DNA from: Planctomonas sp. JC2975
Lineage (GTDB): Bacteria; Actinomycetota; Actinomycetes; Actinomycetales; Microbacteriaceae
Length of the DNA stretch: 64,000 nt
Assembly (NCBI RefSeq): GCF_012985205.1
Contig: NZ_JABEKS010000001.1
Coordinates: 1,364,001 to 1,428,000 of the forward strand
Reading direction: 5' to 3'
Shown: positions 33,732-41,039 of the stretch, in pieces
How the letters are laid out: each line of letters starts with the position of its first letter
Position numbering within the stretch: position 1 is the first letter of the stretch
The notes under the pieces: model-generated
What the model saw: the letters and a program-made list of their open reading frames with translations, nothing else
The model's database searches: none
Told to the model about the DNA's origin: nothing
Made by a program: the position numbers and the translations under genes

Positions 33732-34550
33732 ATGAACACTTCACCACGAGCCGCTCTGCGGTTCACTTCCCTTCACGTCGACACCCCGAACGTCGACTCC
33801 CCGCACATCGCAACCGAGACGATCGCCGACGGCGTCGTCGAACGTTCCTTCTCCATCGGAGACGTCCCGGGCGCACTCTGGTCGCCCGTAGACGCACCGC
33901 CCGGCGGGCCCCTGCTGCTCATGGGTCACGGCGGCGGGCTGCACATGCGACATCCCGCACTCGTCGCCCGCGCAAGGGCCAGTGTTCTGCGCGACGGCTT
34001 CACCGTGGCGGCGATCGACGCTCCAGGCCACGGCGGCCGTCCGCGGTCGGCGGAGGACCAGCGCTGGGTCGACGACATGATTCGCGCACGCGATGCCGGC
34101 GAGCCGATCGCGGGCATCGTGTCCGAGTTCAACGGTTCACTGGCCGAGCGCGCGGTGCCGGAGTGGCAGGCGACGATCGATGCACTGCAAGCGCTGCCCG
34201 AGATCGGGAAGGATGCTCCCATCGGCTACCAGGGACTGACCCTGGCGACCGAGATCGGAATCCGGCTCATCGCGGCTGATCCGCGGATCACCGCCGCGAT
34301 CCTGGGCGGCGTCTTCCCCTCGGATGCGCTGCTCGCAGCAGCACGCCGGGTGACGATCCCCGTCGAGATCCTGCTGCCGTGGGACGATCCCGAACTCGGA
34401 CGCGAGACGGGGCTGGCGCTCTTCGACGCGATCGCCTCCGAGGACAAGACGCTGCACGCCTTCCCAGGCAGCCATTTCAGGGTTCCGGAGGAGCGCACCG
34501 ACACCCGCTTCTTCGCCCGTCATCTCCACAGCCCTGGCCGCACGGCCTGA
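33732..34550 (+). CDS. Alpha/beta hydrolase with altered nucleophile elbow
   Basis: A 272-residue alpha/beta hydrolase of the dienelactone-hydrolase-like group. The oxyanion region PLLLMGHGGGLHMRHP and the PVEILLPWDDPE acid-containing strand are present, with a closing FPGSHFRVP histidine. The nucleophile elbow reads IGYQGLTLATEIG; from the family I expect a GLSMG-type serine, so the serine appears replaced by threonine and activity is doubtful. ATG 33732 has GAAAGG upstream. A 17-residue upstream ORF precedes it and a perfect hairpin follows it. Confidence 0.8.
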   Translation: MNTSPRAALRFTSLHVDTPNVDSPHIATETIADGVVERSFSIGDVPGALWSPVDAPPGGPLLLMGHGGGLHMRHPALVARARASVLRDGFTVAAIDAPGHGGRPRSAEDQRWVDDMIRARDAGEPIAGIVSEFNGSLAERAVPEWQATIDALQALPEIGKDAPIGYQGLTLATEIGIRLIAADPRITAAILGGVFPSDALLAAARRVTIPVEILLPWDDPELGRETGLALFDAIASEDKTLHAFPGSHFRVPEERTDTRFFARHLHSPGRTA

Positions 34551-34553
34551 TCA

Positions 34554-34593
34554 GCGCAACGGCGGCCGGGCACCTGCTCGGCCGCCGTTGCGC
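34554..34593 (+). terminator. Hairpin terminator after the hydrolase gene
   Basis: GCGCAACGGCGGCCG pairs perfectly with its complement over 15 bp with a 10-base loop, four bases after the stop codon. No T-run follows. Confidence 0.75.
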
Positions 34594-34693
34594 GGTCTAC
34601 GCTCGTAAGCATCCGCGCCACCTCGCATCGAATCTCGGTGTGCCGGAACGGCGACGTTCCCGAGGCCACCAGCGGATCCTGCGAAAGGATGCC

Positions 34694-35737
34694 ATGGCCG
34701 AGACCTCCGACAGCCGCGTGGCCGTCTACATCGACTTCGACAACATCGTCATCTCTCGCTACGACCAGGTGAACGGACGCAACTCGTTCACGCGCGACCG
34801 AGTGCGCCAGTTCGACCCGGACGAGACGGGAGCGGATTCCACGCTGGCAGCCAAGCTCGACGCGTCGACCGTCGATGTGGGTGCTGTGATCGACTTCGCC
34901 GCATCATTCGGCACGCTCGTGCTCACCAGGGCGTACGCCGACTGGTCGGCGCCCGTGAACGCGGACTACCGCCATCAGCTCGTCGGCCGTGCCGTTGATC
35001 TGGTGCAGCTCTTCCCGGCGGCCGCCTACGCGAAGAACGGGGCGGACATCCGCCTCGCCGTCGACGCTGTCGAGGACATGTTCCGGCTGCCAGACCTCAC
35101 GCACGTCGTCATCGTCGCAGGCGACAGCGACTACGTCCCCCTGGCACAGCGCTGCAAGCGACTGGGACGCTACGTCGTGGGAATCGGCGTCGCCGGATCC
35201 ACCAGCCGTACGCTCGCCGCCGCGTGCGACGAGTTCTACACGTACGACGCGCTGCCCGGTGTGGAGCGGCCCGAAGTCCCGGAAGTGAAACCCGCGCGTT
35301 CGACGGACGGCAAGGCATCCTCCGCGGCGAAGGGCTCGACGAAGAAGCCGGCACGGACGACCGAGGCCGCGAGGCGCAGTGCCCCGGCCGAGTCGACGGA
35401 ACCGGACGAGTCTGCGGAGACCGAGGACGCGGAGGATGCCGCGCGTGACCCCCAGCAGGAGGCGACGAGCCTGCTCGGCCGCGCGCTGCGCATCGGCCAC
35501 GAGAAGGACGACTCCGAGTGGCTGCACAGCTCGGCGGTGAAGTCGCAGATCAAGCGGATGGACCCGTCGTTCAGCGAGAAGCAACTCGGCTTTCGGTCGT
35601 TCTCCGACTTCATCAAGTCGCGTGCCGACATCGCCGAACTCGACGACTCGAGCACGGCGCAGCTCGTCCGGCTGAAGCCCGGCAACGCCGCACCTCCGGC
35701 GGCGGCGAAGCGCGCACCGCGTCGTGCGAAGGGCTGA
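34694..35737 (+). CDS. NYN/LabA-like RNase-fold protein with LOTUS-type C-terminus
   Basis: A 347-residue protein. Residues about 8-180 form a NYN (PIN-like) nuclease fold: VAVYIDFDNIVISRYD supplies the first acidic residues, GADIRLAVDAVEDM and VVIVAGDSDYVPLAQRCKRLGR the others. A charged Lys/Ala/Glu-rich linker follows, and the C-terminal 70 residues (EWLHSSAVKSQIKRMDPSFS, then FRSFSDFIKS) look like an OST-HTH/LOTUS RNA-binding domain. NYN-LOTUS proteins cleave or bind RNA; the target is unknown. ATG 34694 follows GAAAGGA. Confidence 0.87.
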   Translation: MAETSDSRVAVYIDFDNIVISRYDQVNGRNSFTRDRVRQFDPDETGADSTLAAKLDASTVDVGAVIDFAASFGTLVLTRAYADWSAPVNADYRHQLVGRAVDLVQLFPAAAYAKNGADIRLAVDAVEDMFRLPDLTHVVIVAGDSDYVPLAQRCKRLGRYVVGIGVAGSTSRTLAAACDEFYTYDALPGVERPEVPEVKPARSTDGKASSAAKGSTKKPARTTEAARRSAPAESTEPDESAETEDAEDAARDPQQEATSLLGRALRIGHEKDDSEWLHSSAVKSQIKRMDPSFSEKQLGFRSFSDFIKSRADIAELDDSSTAQLVRLKPGNAAPPAAAKRAPRRAKG

Positions 35738-35892
35738 CTTCTGGCGACGGCTGCAGCACAGTCCGAGGCGAATATCGTGGACGTGTCGATCGGGCAGCTC
35801 CCCGTTCGACCTCGTGCTGAGGGCGTCGCACGGCAATGAGTCGCGTATCGCCCCCATCCCCGACTCAGTCTCCAGACGAAAGAAGCCAGCAC

Positions 35893-36456
35893 ATGCGCCC
35901 CATCATCATCACAGCGTTCGTCTCTGTCGATGGCGTCATGCAAGCCCCGGGAGGCCCCGAGGGCTACCGCAACGAGGGCTGGACCTTCAGGCTCGTCGAT
36001 TTCGATCCCGCCGCCTACGAGCTCAAGGGAACGGAGCAGGAGGAGGCGACTGCGCTCCTTCTCGGACGCCGCAGCTATGAGTCGTTCGCTCCCGTCTGGC
36101 CCACCATGGACGAATTCGCCGGTTACAACTCCATGCCGCACTACGTCGTCTCCTCGACGCTGGAGCACGACGACGAGAGGTGGCCGGCGACGATCCTCCG
36201 GTCGCTCGACGACGTCGCCGCGTTGAAGCAGACAGACGGCGGGCCGATCCTCGTGCACGGCAGCGCCGTGCTCGGAAAGGCGCTCGCGGATGCCGGCCTC
36301 GTCGACCGCTACAACCTGCTGGTCTTCCCGCTGCTGCTCGGCGCTGGCACGCGACTGTTCAGCGACGCCGATGCTGATGCCACGAAGCTCACCCTCGTCG
36401 ACCACGCGGTGTATCCCAACGGCATCGTCAAGCAGGTGTTCGACGTCGTTCGCTAG
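35893..36456 (+). CDS. RibD/DHFR-like reductase domain protein
   Basis: A 187-residue stand-alone dihydrofolate-reductase-fold protein of the RibD C-terminal group. The opening is IIITAFVSVDGVMQAPGG, then LLLGRRSYESFAPVWP, with GPILVHGSAVLGKALADAGLVD and LLVFPLLLGAGTRLF closing the NADPH site. True DHFRs and RibD share this fold, but these small proteins usually have an unknown substrate. ATG 35893 follows GAAAGAAG. It is convergent with the next gene. Confidence 0.85.
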   Translation: MRPIIITAFVSVDGVMQAPGGPEGYRNEGWTFRLVDFDPAAYELKGTEQEEATALLLGRRSYESFAPVWPTMDEFAGYNSMPHYVVSSTLEHDDERWPATILRSLDDVAALKQTDGGPILVHGSAVLGKALADAGLVDRYNLLVFPLLLGAGTRLFSDADADATKLTLVDHAVYPNGIVKQVFDVVR

Positions 36457-36474
36457 CTCACCAGAGCAGCTGGG

Positions 36475-37452
36475 CTACGCGAACACTCCCCTCAGCCAGT
36501 CGAGGATGATGTCGAGGCTCTCCGGGTCGAGGTGCGTGTCCTGGTCGTTGTAGCCGTTGCCGGGTGAGGCGGCGACCTCCGCCGGGGTGCGGTCGTCCTC
36601 CTTGAACACGTGGTTGGCGTGCGGCGGGAACGCGTACGTGACGTTCGTCATTCCGTCAGTTGCGCGGCGGAGCGGATCGCCGTCGAGGTGCACGTCCACC
36701 TGAACGTCCTTGCCTCCGATGAGCACGAGCGTGGGGATCCGCACCCGCGACAGCGAGTCGACGGCGGATTCCGACCAGAGCTCGCGCGCGAACGGCAGAT
36801 TGGCCGGCGTCTCGAAGCTCTGCAGGACCATGCGGACGCTCTCCGGCAGTGCCGGATCGGGATTCATCGGCTCGCCGGCCTCGAACCGCGCGGCCGCCTC
36901 CTCCACCTTGGGCATCAACTCGGCGCCGCCTGGCAGCTGGGACGCCTGCAGGGCGAGCTGCGTGAGCAGCACGTCGCGGATCGCACGTCCGGGAGGCGCT
37001 GCGAGCACCAGGCCGACGAGCGGAACCTCCTCGGTCGCCGTCGCGTAATGCAGCAGGTGGATGGTGCCCTCGCTGTTGCCGAGGCCGGCGATCCGGGAGG
37101 CGTCCACGAACTCCTGTCCGGCCAGTGCCTCCACTGCGGCGACGAGTTCGTCGAGGTGGGACTTCATGCTCATGGTGCCGATGAGCTTCGGCAGATTGTC
37201 CATGACGTGCGGGCCGGACGCCCGCTTGTCGTAGCGGAGGGATGCGATCCCCGCCGTCGCGAACGCCTCCGCCAGCAGGCGGGCGCTTCCGTTCGTGCCC
37301 GGCAGCAGAGGCGAGCACCAGTCGCGGTCGGTGGGTCCGGATCCCGCAACGAACACGACGGCCGGGAACGGACCGTCTCCGTCCGGGCGAACGAGCGTGC
37401 CCGCCATCGTGATGCCGTCGAGTTGCCAGGAGACCTCTGTCGAATCCGTCAC
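36475..37452 (-). CDS. Alpha/beta hydrolase (acyl-peptidase-like)
   Basis: A 325-residue hydrolase with PAVVFVAGSGPTDRDWCSPL (oxyanion loop), the nucleophile elbow GLGNSEGTIHLLH, the acid in VLIGGKDVQVD and a histidine in FPPHANHVFKEDD. It resembles the cytoplasmic peptidase/esterase group related to EstD and YqkD. GTG 37452 gives the shortest plausible N-terminus; GTG 37485 is also in frame and neither has a clear ribosome binding site. It is divergent from the GntR gene. Confidence 0.82.
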   Translation of the reverse strand: MTDSTEVSWQLDGITMAGTLVRPDGDGPFPAVVFVAGSGPTDRDWCSPLLPGTNGSARLLAEAFATAGIASLRYDKRASGPHVMDNLPKLIGTMSMKSHLDELVAAVEALAGQEFVDASRIAGLGNSEGTIHLLHYATATEEVPLVGLVLAAPPGRAIRDVLLTQLALQASQLPGGAELMPKVEEAAARFEAGEPMNPDPALPESVRMVLQSFETPANLPFARELWSESAVDSLSRVRIPTLVLIGGKDVQVDVHLDGDPLRRATDGMTNVTYAFPPHANHVFKEDDRTPAEVAASPGNGYNDQDTHLDPESLDIILDWLRGVFA

Positions 37453-37518
37453 CCGGCCATTCTGGACCCGACTGCGTCCGGTCACGAGCGGTCTTCGGCC
37501 TCATCAACCGTCGCAAAG

Positions 37519-37528
37519 TGGTATACCA
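37519..37528. promoter_or_regulatory. GntR operator TGGTATACCA, site 1
   Basis: A perfect 10-bp palindrome 38 bp before the gntR start codon. The same 10 bp lies at the amidohydrolase start, 2 kb away. TGGT-N2-ACCA symmetry is typical of FadR-subfamily GntR sites. Confidence 0.75.
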
Positions 37529-37565
37529 AATTGCTCAACCGAGCCACGGATGGGAGGATGAGCCC

Positions 37566-38243
37566 GTGGTCAGTCCCTCAGCGCGCGAACCGGAAGCCGT
37601 GCGCATCGCCGACCGCCTGCGCGACGAGATCCTCGACGGCGCGCGGGCACCGGGCGGCAAGCTCGTCGAACGCGACCTCGCCGGCGAGCTCGGAGTGAGC
37701 CGCGTCCCGGTGCGCGATGCACTCAAGATGCTCGAGGCCGAGGGACTCGTCACACTCCGTCCGAACACGTGGGCCGTCGTGCGGGAGTTCACGCCGAGCG
37801 ACATCGCCGACCTGCACGAGGTGCGAGAGGGATTCGAGGCACTGTCCTTCCGCCTCGCGGCCCAGCGGCACTCGCGCGAGGGCCTCGAGCGCCTGCACGA
37901 CGCGCTCGATCGGGAACAGGCCGCCGCTGCCGCCGGGGATGCCGTGGCCGCTCGCCGTGCAGCGGCCGACTTCCACGAGACGATCACCGAGCTCGCGGGC
38001 AATCGTCTGCTGTCGGAGGTGGAACTCGTCTTCCGCTCCCGGATGCGCTGGCTGCTCGGACAGCACGACGACACGCAGCAGATGGCACGCCGGCACGCCG
38101 CTCTGTTCGACGCCATCGCTCATCGCGACACCGACCGGGTGGCCCGACTCGCAGCCGAGCACCTCGGCGAGAGCCGCACGGCTCAGGCCGAGCGCGGCTC
38201 GTCGGGTGGGTCCGTCTGGGAGGACGACGGCGCGCCGGACTGA
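37566..38243 (+). CDS. GntR-family regulator (FadR subfamily)
   Basis: A 225-residue repressor or activator. The winged helix-turn-helix has IADRLRDEILDGARAPGGKL and LGVSRVPVRDALKMLEAEGLV; the C-terminal all-helical FCD domain contains the metal-binding pattern (FHETITELAGNRLL, then HAALFDAIAHRD). GTG 37566 is chosen because GGGAGGATGAG precedes it, while the upstream GTG at 37518 overlaps the operator. It is convergent with the amidohydrolase gene that carries the same operator, so that gene is its probable target. Confidence 0.88.
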   Translation: MVSPSAREPEAVRIADRLRDEILDGARAPGGKLVERDLAGELGVSRVPVRDALKMLEAEGLVTLRPNTWAVVREFTPSDIADLHEVREGFEALSFRLAAQRHSREGLERLHDALDREQAAAAAGDAVAARRAAADFHETITELAGNRLLSEVELVFRSRMRWLLGQHDDTQQMARRHAALFDAIAHRDTDRVARLAAEHLGESRTAQAERGSSGGSVWEDDGAPD

Positions 38244-38320
38244 CCGGCATCCGCTCTCCCAATCCTCGGCAGCCCCGACACGCTCACGACCAGCACGATC
38301 AGCGTCGCGAACGCGCCGGC
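38183..38320 (-). pseudogene. Possible remnant of a transporter C-terminus
   Basis: On the minus strand an open frame reads AGAFATLIVLVVSVSGLPRI followed by a short hydrophilic tail, stopping at 38183. This looks like the last membrane span and cytoplasmic tail of an MFS or permease-type transporter. It lies directly downstream of the amidohydrolase gene, where a transporter would be expected, but only about 45 residues remain. Its 3' part overlaps the end of gntR and its 5' edge is the 9-bp tandem repeat. Chance hydrophobicity cannot be excluded. Confidence 0.3.
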
Positions 38321-38396
38321 GGCTACTCGGGTTACTCGGGTTACTCGGGCTACTCGGGCTACTCGGGCTTCGGGCTACTCGGGCTACTCGGGCTAC
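38321..38396. repeat. 9-bp tandem repeat between convergent genes
   Basis: Seven full units of GG(C/T)TACTCG, one shortened 7-bp unit (GGCTTCG, 38366-38372) and a partial last unit fill the space between gntR and the amidohydrolase gene. The last unit contains the amidohydrolase stop codon (CTA on this strand, 38393-38395). Such arrays change copy number by slippage. Confidence 0.92.
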
Positions 38397-39595
38397 AGCG
38401 TCAGTTCACCGGCACGTGTCACGACGCGTCCGCCGGCGACGACGAGCTCGCGTCGCGGCGTGCGCACCACGGCGTCCTGCACATTCTGGGCGTCGAGCAG
38501 CACGACATCCGCGCGGTCGCCGACCCCGAGACCGTGACGGTCGCGATGCACGAACGACGCCGCATCGCTCGTGGCGAGGCTCACGGCGGCGGCGAGGTCC
38601 TCGTCGGTGCGCATGCCGTGCAGCCGCGCGAACTGCAGCGCGATCTTCAGCAGATCGCCGTCGCCGAACGGGTTCCACAGGTCGCGGATGCCATCCGTCC
38701 CGAGCCCGAGACCGATCCCCGCCTCGCGCATGGCACGCCACGGCAGAGGCGCTGTGCCGATCGGCGCCACGGTGGTCCAGGAGATGCCCGCCTCGGCGAT
38801 CCGCTCGAGCAGCGCCTGTTGAGCGGCGCCCTTCGTGTCGCCGAGCGCGAATCCGTGCGCGATGTTGACCCGGCCCTGCGCGCCGACCGCCAGGGTGCGC
38901 TCGATGATGAGGTCCAGCTGGAACGCGCCCAGCTCGTTCGGATCGTGCAGGTGGATGTCCAGTCCGGCACCGGTGCGGTCGACGATGTCGAACAGTCCGC
39001 CGAGCTGCGCCACCGGATCACGGTCGATGCCGGCCGGATCGAGACCGCCGATGCTGCGCGCACCGAGCGCCACGGCATCCTCGAGCAGCTTCAGCACGCC
39101 AGGACGGCGGATGACGCCGTCCTGCGGGAACGCCACGATCTCCACGTCGACCGCCCCGCCCAGGTTCTCCGCGGCGGCCAGCACATCCTCGACGCCCTCG
39201 AGGCCGATGCCGAGGTCGACGTCCACGTGCGAGCGCGTCGCGGTCGTGCCGTGCCGCAGGAACTCCCGCAGCACGAGCTCGACGCCGTCGATGGAGGGGA
39301 TGCCCAGCTTTGCGCGGTGGGCGCGCTCGTGCTCGATCCGTCCCTGCGTCGTCGCCACGCCACCATAGGAGACCCAGTCCCGGCCCCACCACGACTTGTC
39401 GACGTGCGCGTGGGCGTTGATGAGACCGGGGAGCGCGAGGAGCCCTCGCCCGTCTTCGACGACGGCATCCGGATTCGGCGTCCCGCCCGACCCGGCCAGC
39501 CGCACGTCGGAGATCACGCCGTCGGCGATCACGATGTCGGAGGCCGCGCCGCCCAGTGGGCGCACGTTGGCCAGGATCAGGTCTGCGGTGCTCAT
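38393..39595 (-). CDS. Amidohydrolase (cytosine-deaminase-like)
   Basis: A 400-residue metal-dependent hydrolase of the cytosine deaminase/CodA branch. Metal and catalytic residues are visible: LINAHAHVDKSWWG (HxH), SHVDVDLG, LDIHLHDPN, VNIAHGFAL and the Asp in LGTDGIRDLWNPFGDGD. Deamination or ring opening of a pyrimidine-like or creatinine-like substrate is likely, but the exact one is unclear. ATG 39595 is chosen over 39613 because the latter lies within the GntR operator. It is probably controlled by the neighbouring GntR protein. Confidence 0.87.
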   Translation of the reverse strand: MSTADLILANVRPLGGAASDIVIADGVISDVRLAGSGGTPNPDAVVEDGRGLLALPGLINAHAHVDKSWWGRDWVSYGGVATTQGRIEHERAHRAKLGIPSIDGVELVLREFLRHGTTATRSHVDVDLGIGLEGVEDVLAAAENLGGAVDVEIVAFPQDGVIRRPGVLKLLEDAVALGARSIGGLDPAGIDRDPVAQLGGLFDIVDRTGAGLDIHLHDPNELGAFQLDLIIERTLAVGAQGRVNIAHGFALGDTKGAAQQALLERIAEAGISWTTVAPIGTAPLPWRAMREAGIGLGLGTDGIRDLWNPFGDGDLLKIALQFARLHGMRTDEDLAAAVSLATSDAASFVHRDRHGLGVGDRADVVLLDAQNVQDAVVRTPRRELVVAGGRVVTRAGELTL

Positions 39596-39602
39596 CACAA
39601 AA

Positions 39603-39612
39603 TGGTATACCA
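39603..39612. promoter_or_regulatory. GntR operator TGGTATACCA, site 2
   Basis: An exact copy of the palindrome found before gntR, here eight bases before the amidohydrolase start codon; flanking AAs are also similar. This links the two genes as one regulon. Confidence 0.75.
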
Positions 39613-39660
39613 AAGCGGAAATCCGACCAAGCCGACCGGTTCACCGTGAGGGCGCCGAGG

Positions 39661-39753
39661 CCTCATCGCCCGTTTTCAGGACATGCGGCGGGATGTCCCG
39701 ACTGTGCGGGCATGTCGCCGCATGTCCTGAAAACGGGCGGAAGGGATGAGGAG
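39661..39753. repeat. Long near-perfect hairpin with GTTTTC/GAAAAC arms
   Basis: Perfect 22-bp arms (39669-39690 and 39716-39737) begin CCCGTTTTCAGGACATG. A looser inner stem (ATG-CCCG on both sides) continues inwards, and outside the arms CCTCATC pairs with GATGAGG after a bulge. The element lies between ridA (upstream) and the amidohydrolase on the minus strand. It could terminate ridA transcription or be a mobile REP-like palindrome; no T-run is present. Confidence 0.8.
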
Positions 39754-39840
39754 AGGGACGGCGGACGGGATGAGGGGCGGTACATCGGCCGGGGTGAGGA
39801 CCGGGACAGCGGACGGGGTGAGGATCAGTGCAGCGGCCGA
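39745..39840. repeat. 24-bp tandem repeat, four copies
   Basis: Four 24-bp units begin at 39745, 39769, 39793 and 39817, each starting G(A/G)TGAGG and mostly ending CGGCGGACGG or similar. The array directly follows the hairpin and ends 42 bp from the ridA stop. Its period is a multiple of three and one frame is open, but there is no ribosome binding site. Confidence 0.85.
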
Positions 39841-39881
39841 CGTCGGTGGATCGGTCCTGGTGCGGCCCCCTGGCTGCCTGA

Positions 39882-40271
39882 CTATTCGCCCGGCCGGGCG
39901 GGAACTGCGGCGACCACGTCGATCTCGACGAGGATGTTCGCCAGCTGCGAGCCAACCGTGGTGCGCACCGGATACGGCTCGGTGAAGAACTCCTTGTACG
40001 CCTCGTTGAACTCGGCGAAGTCGGCGAGGTCCGCCAGGTGAACGGTGGACTTGACGCAGTCGTCGAGCGTCAGACCGTGCTCGGCCAGCACGGCGGACAC
40101 GTTGCGCAACACCTGCCTGGTCTGCTCGCCGACGGTGTCGGCCACGGCACCGGACGTCGGGTCCTGGGGGCCGAATCCGGCCGTGTAGAGGAATCCGTTG
40201 GCCACGATTCCCTGGCTGTAGGGCCCGGCCGGCTGAGGGGCTTTCGTGGTGCGGATGGCCGTCTTCGGCAT
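39882..40271 (-). CDS. ridA: RidA-family imine/enamine deaminase
   Basis: A 129-residue RidA (YjgF) protein. RidA hydrolyses the reactive enamine/imine released by PLP dehydratases to the ketoacid and ammonia. Family features are APQPAGPYSQGIVANGFLYTAG, TRQVLRNVSAVLAEHGLTLDDCVKS and the catalytic Arg in EPYPVRTTVG. It is the last gene of the minus-strand run: PLP dehydratase - deacylase - iclR - ridA. That position fits a role in clearing the dehydratase's intermediate. Confidence 0.92.
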   Translation of the reverse strand: MPKTAIRTTKAPQPAGPYSQGIVANGFLYTAGFGPQDPTSGAVADTVGEQTRQVLRNVSAVLAEHGLTLDDCVKSTVHLADLADFAEFNEAYKEFFTEPYPVRTTVGSQLANILVEIDVVAAVPARPGE

Positions 40272-40304
40272 GGTGCTTCCTTTCGTCGATGGTTGATCGA
40301 GAGC

Positions 40305-41036
40305 TCAGCGGAGCTCGCGGGAGATCTGCTGAGCAGTCTGCTGCAGCACCGGGATGCGCGTCTCCAGTTCGCGGAGGTCGTGCACGACGCGCAGCGACGT
40401 GACGGACAACGCTCCCACGACGCCCGCTGAGCTGGTGATGGGCACGGCGACGCAGTTGACGACCTCTTCGAACTCACCGTCGTCCGTTGCCCATCCGCGG
40501 CGGGCGACGGCGTCGAGCTCCATGTCCAGTCGGTCGCGCGTGGTGATCGTGCGCTGCGTGTACGGCGTCCAGTCGACGCCTGCGAGCACGGCGTCTCGTC
40601 GCACGGTGCCGAGGGATGCCAGGATCGCCTTGCCCAGCGCGCTGCACTGCGGGCGCACGGGCGACCCGACGCGGGAGTACAGGCGCACCCGGCTGGCGTC
40701 TTCGACCTTGTCGACGTAGACGATCTCGTCATCGACCAGCGCAGCGACGTGCACGGTGTCGCTGACCGCCCTGTGCAGACGTCGCACGGCGGCGTGTGCC
40801 GCCTCTCGCAGGTCGAGGCTCTCCAGTGCGGCGGCCCCCAGCACGGCGAGCCGGAAGGCAGGCGCGTACGTTCCGTCGCGGCGACGACGGGCGAAGCCGA
40901 CTCCCTCGAGGGTCTGCAGCTCGCGGAACATCGTGGAGCGATGGATGTCGAACTCGGCGGCCAGCTGCGCCACCGTCTTCGGCTCGGCCGCGAGCGAGTC
41001 GAGGATGTCGGCCGCCCGCTTCACGCTCTGAGACAC
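40305..41036 (-). CDS. IclR-family transcriptional regulator
   Basis: A 243-residue IclR regulator. The N-terminal helix-turn-helix contains SVKRAADILDSLAAEPKTVA and FDIHRSTMFRELQTLEGVGF; the C-terminal effector domain includes RPQCSALGKAILASL and NCVAVPITSSAGVVGALSV. It starts three bases after the deacylase stop and so is cotranscribed. It probably senses an intermediate of the adjacent amino-sugar-acid or D-amino-acid pathway and controls the divergent 44.1 kb promoters. Confidence 0.9.
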   Translation of the reverse strand: MSQSVKRAADILDSLAAEPKTVAQLAAEFDIHRSTMFRELQTLEGVGFARRRRDGTYAPAFRLAVLGAAALESLDLREAAHAAVRRLHRAVSDTVHVAALVDDEIVYVDKVEDASRVRLYSRVGSPVRPQCSALGKAILASLGTVRRDAVLAGVDWTPYTQRTITTRDRLDMELDAVARRGWATDDGEFEEVVNCVAVPITSSAGVVGALSVTSLRVVHDLRELETRIPVLQQTAQQISRELR

Positions 41037-41039
41037 GTG

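Noticed and set aside
38321-38396. CRISPR array
   Set aside because: Units are 9 bp and directly adjacent, without spacers; this is a simple tandem repeat.
39661-39753. Insertion sequence end
   Set aside because: No transposase gene and no target duplication could be recognised; only a palindrome is present.
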